DNA of 64,000 bases from Parasponia andersonii (lineage: Eukaryota > Streptophyta > Magnoliopsida > Rosales > Cannabaceae), in the NCBI GenBank assembly GCA_002914805.1, contig JXTB01000296.1, positions 380,379 to 444,378 of the forward strand, written 5' to 3'. The notes under the pieces are model-generated. The model worked only from the letters and a program-made list of their open reading frames with translations. It made no database searches and was not told the origin of the DNA. This document shows positions 61,481 to 64,000 of the stretch, piece by piece. Each line of letters begins with the position of its first letter. Position 1 is the stretch's first letter. A program made the translations under genes and the position numbers.

Positions 61481-64000
61481 TATGAGTATTGAGAAGAATA
61501 ACAGAAAATGAATACTATTTTGTCAAGCTATTTTTACTCATATAGGATCTGATTTTAATAATATTATACGTCTCTTACATAGAGAGAATATTACCTAGCT
61601 CATAATTAGAAAATCTTCAGACTTGAAATAAGAATTTGACTACTAGAAAGTATGAGCTCCTTTACTAACTAATAACTTTAATATATTAGAGTTATTTTGT
61701 GCATGTTTTTATTTTTTCTATGATTTTGTGAAAATAATTTAATTTTGTGTTATTTGGTTTATTTTAGTTTTTTTTATTATATTTCATTTTGTTCTATTAT
61801 ATTTTAATTATTTGTTATTTTAGTTTATTTTTTATTTATTTTATTCTGTATTTTGTGCATGTCAACAGGCTAAAAGTGGTAAAATGGCAATTGAGAGTCT
61901 AAAAAGTTGGGCAAAAGAGTCATTCTACAAATGAGAAAAACAATAAAAAGAAAAGAATTTTTTGGAATTAATGATTCCCAATCGTATGATTACAAAAAAA
62001 CGATAATACTCACGTGTTTGACCGTTGGATAAAGACCTGAGATGCTTAGTTCTGTGCATAAAAGATACAATCGACAAATGAGCGTGATCAAGTCCCACCT
62101 TGCCATAGCTATTGGCCACTCTTAGGTTTCTAGATGATTCGATGCTTCCACCATCTAGTCCCCTTATGCACCCATGTTTCTTCCCAAATTCTGATCTGTC
62201 ACTCCATCAATCAAATTTGGCCATGTGGTTTCTACTACTACCAAAAGCCAATTGTAGCTCATTTCCACTGCACAAGATCTCTACGATTCATCTACCATTT
62301 TCTCTCCTCAAATTAAATTTTGGTCATCCATACTTTGTTACAGCTCTGATTTCGTCCAGCTCCCTCTCTTATCACATCATAAATTCTCAAAGATTAGATC
62401 AAAGTCGTCCATTTAAGGTCAATTTTCAATACATTTTCAACAGCCATCTTGGAAGGAACAAGCTCCATTTTGAATAACAAGCTTCAAGGCACCATTTTTG
62501 GAGCTAGAAAAACACCAAAAATATATTGTAATTACTAATTAACATTTAGATTTTTATTTATAGTTTAAAATTTAGTTTTGAAAGAGGATTCCATAGTTAA
62601 AATTAGAGAGCAATTTCATAGAATACTTTTTTAAGACCATTTGAAGATGACACTTTTCTAATTAGAGAAACAATTTTTACAACTTTTAAGATAGTATCAG
62701 ATGCTCTTCTAAAAAAGGAAAAACACACCAAATTAGTTTCATGCTCAACTTTTTCTCCTTTATTTGATTTTATACTTTTGACAATGGTTAATTTTGATTG
62801 GATTGTATTCTCTATTTTTGTCATGAGCTAAATATCTCTTGTCTAGGATTACAAAGTAAACCAACCATGTAACTTGTTTATGCTAGCCTCACTTTTTTAC
62901 ATCCAGTTGTCCATTCTAATTATTTATTCTATTTTGTACTTAATGCTACTAATAATTTGGCCAATAATTAGTTGATTTTTGGAAACCATAATAGGTTTGG
63001 GAAATAAGGTTATGTGTTGAACCTTAAATAGAATAACATACATCTAAATAAGATAGGAATACACTTATTTTATGTGTAGCTATTATAAAGTATTTGTGCT
63101 TAATGATTCATTTCTAATTTATTTGACATAAGAATATAGTGGATTAGTATACTTGGCTAAGAATTGTTCGGTTAAATTAATTAGAAAGAGAAAGAGAGAG
63201 GTAAAATAAGGCAATGGGAGATTAGGAAAACTAGTAATCCTGGGCTAATTTTCTCTTGACTTATCTATCTTTTACTTGCATTTTAATTTTAATTTTGCAT
63301 TGTTGTTTTTCTAGTTTTCTCTTGCATCTTTTTATTTTAATTACGTTTGTTTGGATAAAATTATATTTGACAAATCTAATTTATAATTTTAGTAAATTAG
63401 CATTGATCTAGTATCCAATCCTCTTGAATGATAAGTCTTACTTTCATTATATTATATGTTGGGATATAGTGACCTTACAATTTTTAAGTGTTGGCACATA
63501 CAACAACACTGACATCATCTATCAATGGCAACAAACCATTGCCAATTGGTTCTCTTTCTTGGAATCACCAAATCTTTGCACTCCCTTACTTTTTTTCTTT
63601 AATTTTTCTGAATAGTTGCCAACTTATTGAAAGTCTATATTATTCCACCACCCTCAACATCTATTTCATTATAGAGTACTGGTAGACTTCTAGCCAACTA
63701 AATACTTAAATTTGGAAAGAGAGAGAAAAGCAAAAAAAAAAAATAACAAAGAATTTTAAAAGGAAAAATCTCACTCCTACCCTTTAGAGGCCACAAGGAT
63801 TCTACAATCCTGTAGTAGGCATATCGAGCCAAAGTTTTAGGTATGGCTCTTCCTCCTATAGCAAGCACAAAGGCCTTTTTACTAGGCCCTTGTGTGTTTT
63901 CTCAAGTTGTTCAAATTTTTATTCTATGTAGGTATAGGACTTTTTAGGCTAATTTAATTAACTCCAATATACTAAACCAAATTTCTAGTTAATTCATAAT
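61481..64000. other. Terminal AT-rich region, no gene supported
   Basis: The longest frame (62112-62477, 121 codons) is Ser/Leu/His-rich with no known domain. The segment around 61860-61920 (ggctaaaagtggtaaaatgg) and the long T/A-rich tracts recall gypsy LTR sequence, but I found no second copy, primer site or target duplication. Confidence 0.5.

Noticed and set aside
62112-62477. 121-codon plus-strand frame
   Set aside because: No domain, no promoter or splice context, and it sits in AT-rich repeat-like DNA.

Overview
This window is nuclear DNA of a flowering plant, almost certainly a eudicot. The evidence is AT-rich intergenic DNA packed with plant-lineage transposons, GT-AG introns, and three plant housekeeping-type genes: a Hikeshi/OPI10 homologue, a 12-coding-exon nuclear poly(A) polymerase, and a plant hyccin (FAM126-like) gene. 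No bacterial, viral-genome or organellar layout is visible, and I cannot name the species. Sequence gaps are at 25548-25563 (16 N) and 49620-50227 (608 N), with single Ns at 15396, 19956, 36142 and 51528.

Layout. 1-12298: a degenerate Ty3/gypsy element of the Tat type, its 5' LTR cut by the window edge. It has gag, protease, RT, RNase H, a second (archaeal-type) RNase H and integrase, all with in-frame stops. A long 3' region carries an intron-containing gene on the opposite strand, which a copia solo LTR (6863-8533) has interrupted. 12299-13240: LINE remnants in head-to-head orientation. 14063-14638: Hikeshi homologue, its last codons and 3' UTR tandemly duplicated. 16456-22216 (minus): complete poly(A) polymerase gene. 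22217-36446: intergenic, with a solo-LTR candidate, a PIF/Harbinger MITE, a 123-bp tandem repeat, a FAR1/FRS-like pseudogene and a copia element (29609-about 35755) that lacks RT.

36447-37469: hyccin gene with one internal TGA where the family has Trp. 39823-40948: hAT element with 8-bp target duplication and a duplicated transposase C-terminus. 41422-about 42745: gypsy-like LTR. 43471-43830: a second PIF/Harbinger MITE. 44813-53780 (minus): copia element with two 1.8-kb LTRs that keeps protease and integrase but has no visible RT/RNase H; its leader holds a GC-rich island beside AT-rich tandem repeats. 55083-55559: cytochrome P450 3' fragment. 55724-61095: CACTA element with a TNPA-like (Ptta/En/Spm) gene and no TNP2 transposase, containing a nested MULE MITE with perfect 9-bp target duplications. 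61130-61480: copia RNase H remnant; the rest to 64000 holds no gene I can support.

The three host genes are functionally independent (nuclear import, mRNA 3' processing, plasma-membrane PI4-kinase scaffold). The most notable points are the antisense, spliced gene inside the Tat element, the single nonsense codon in hyccin, the RT-less copia elements with odd leader or 3' sequence, and the nested DNA transposons with readable target-site duplications. I found no convincing wholly new biological system; the closest candidates are listed in the findings with their uncertainty.
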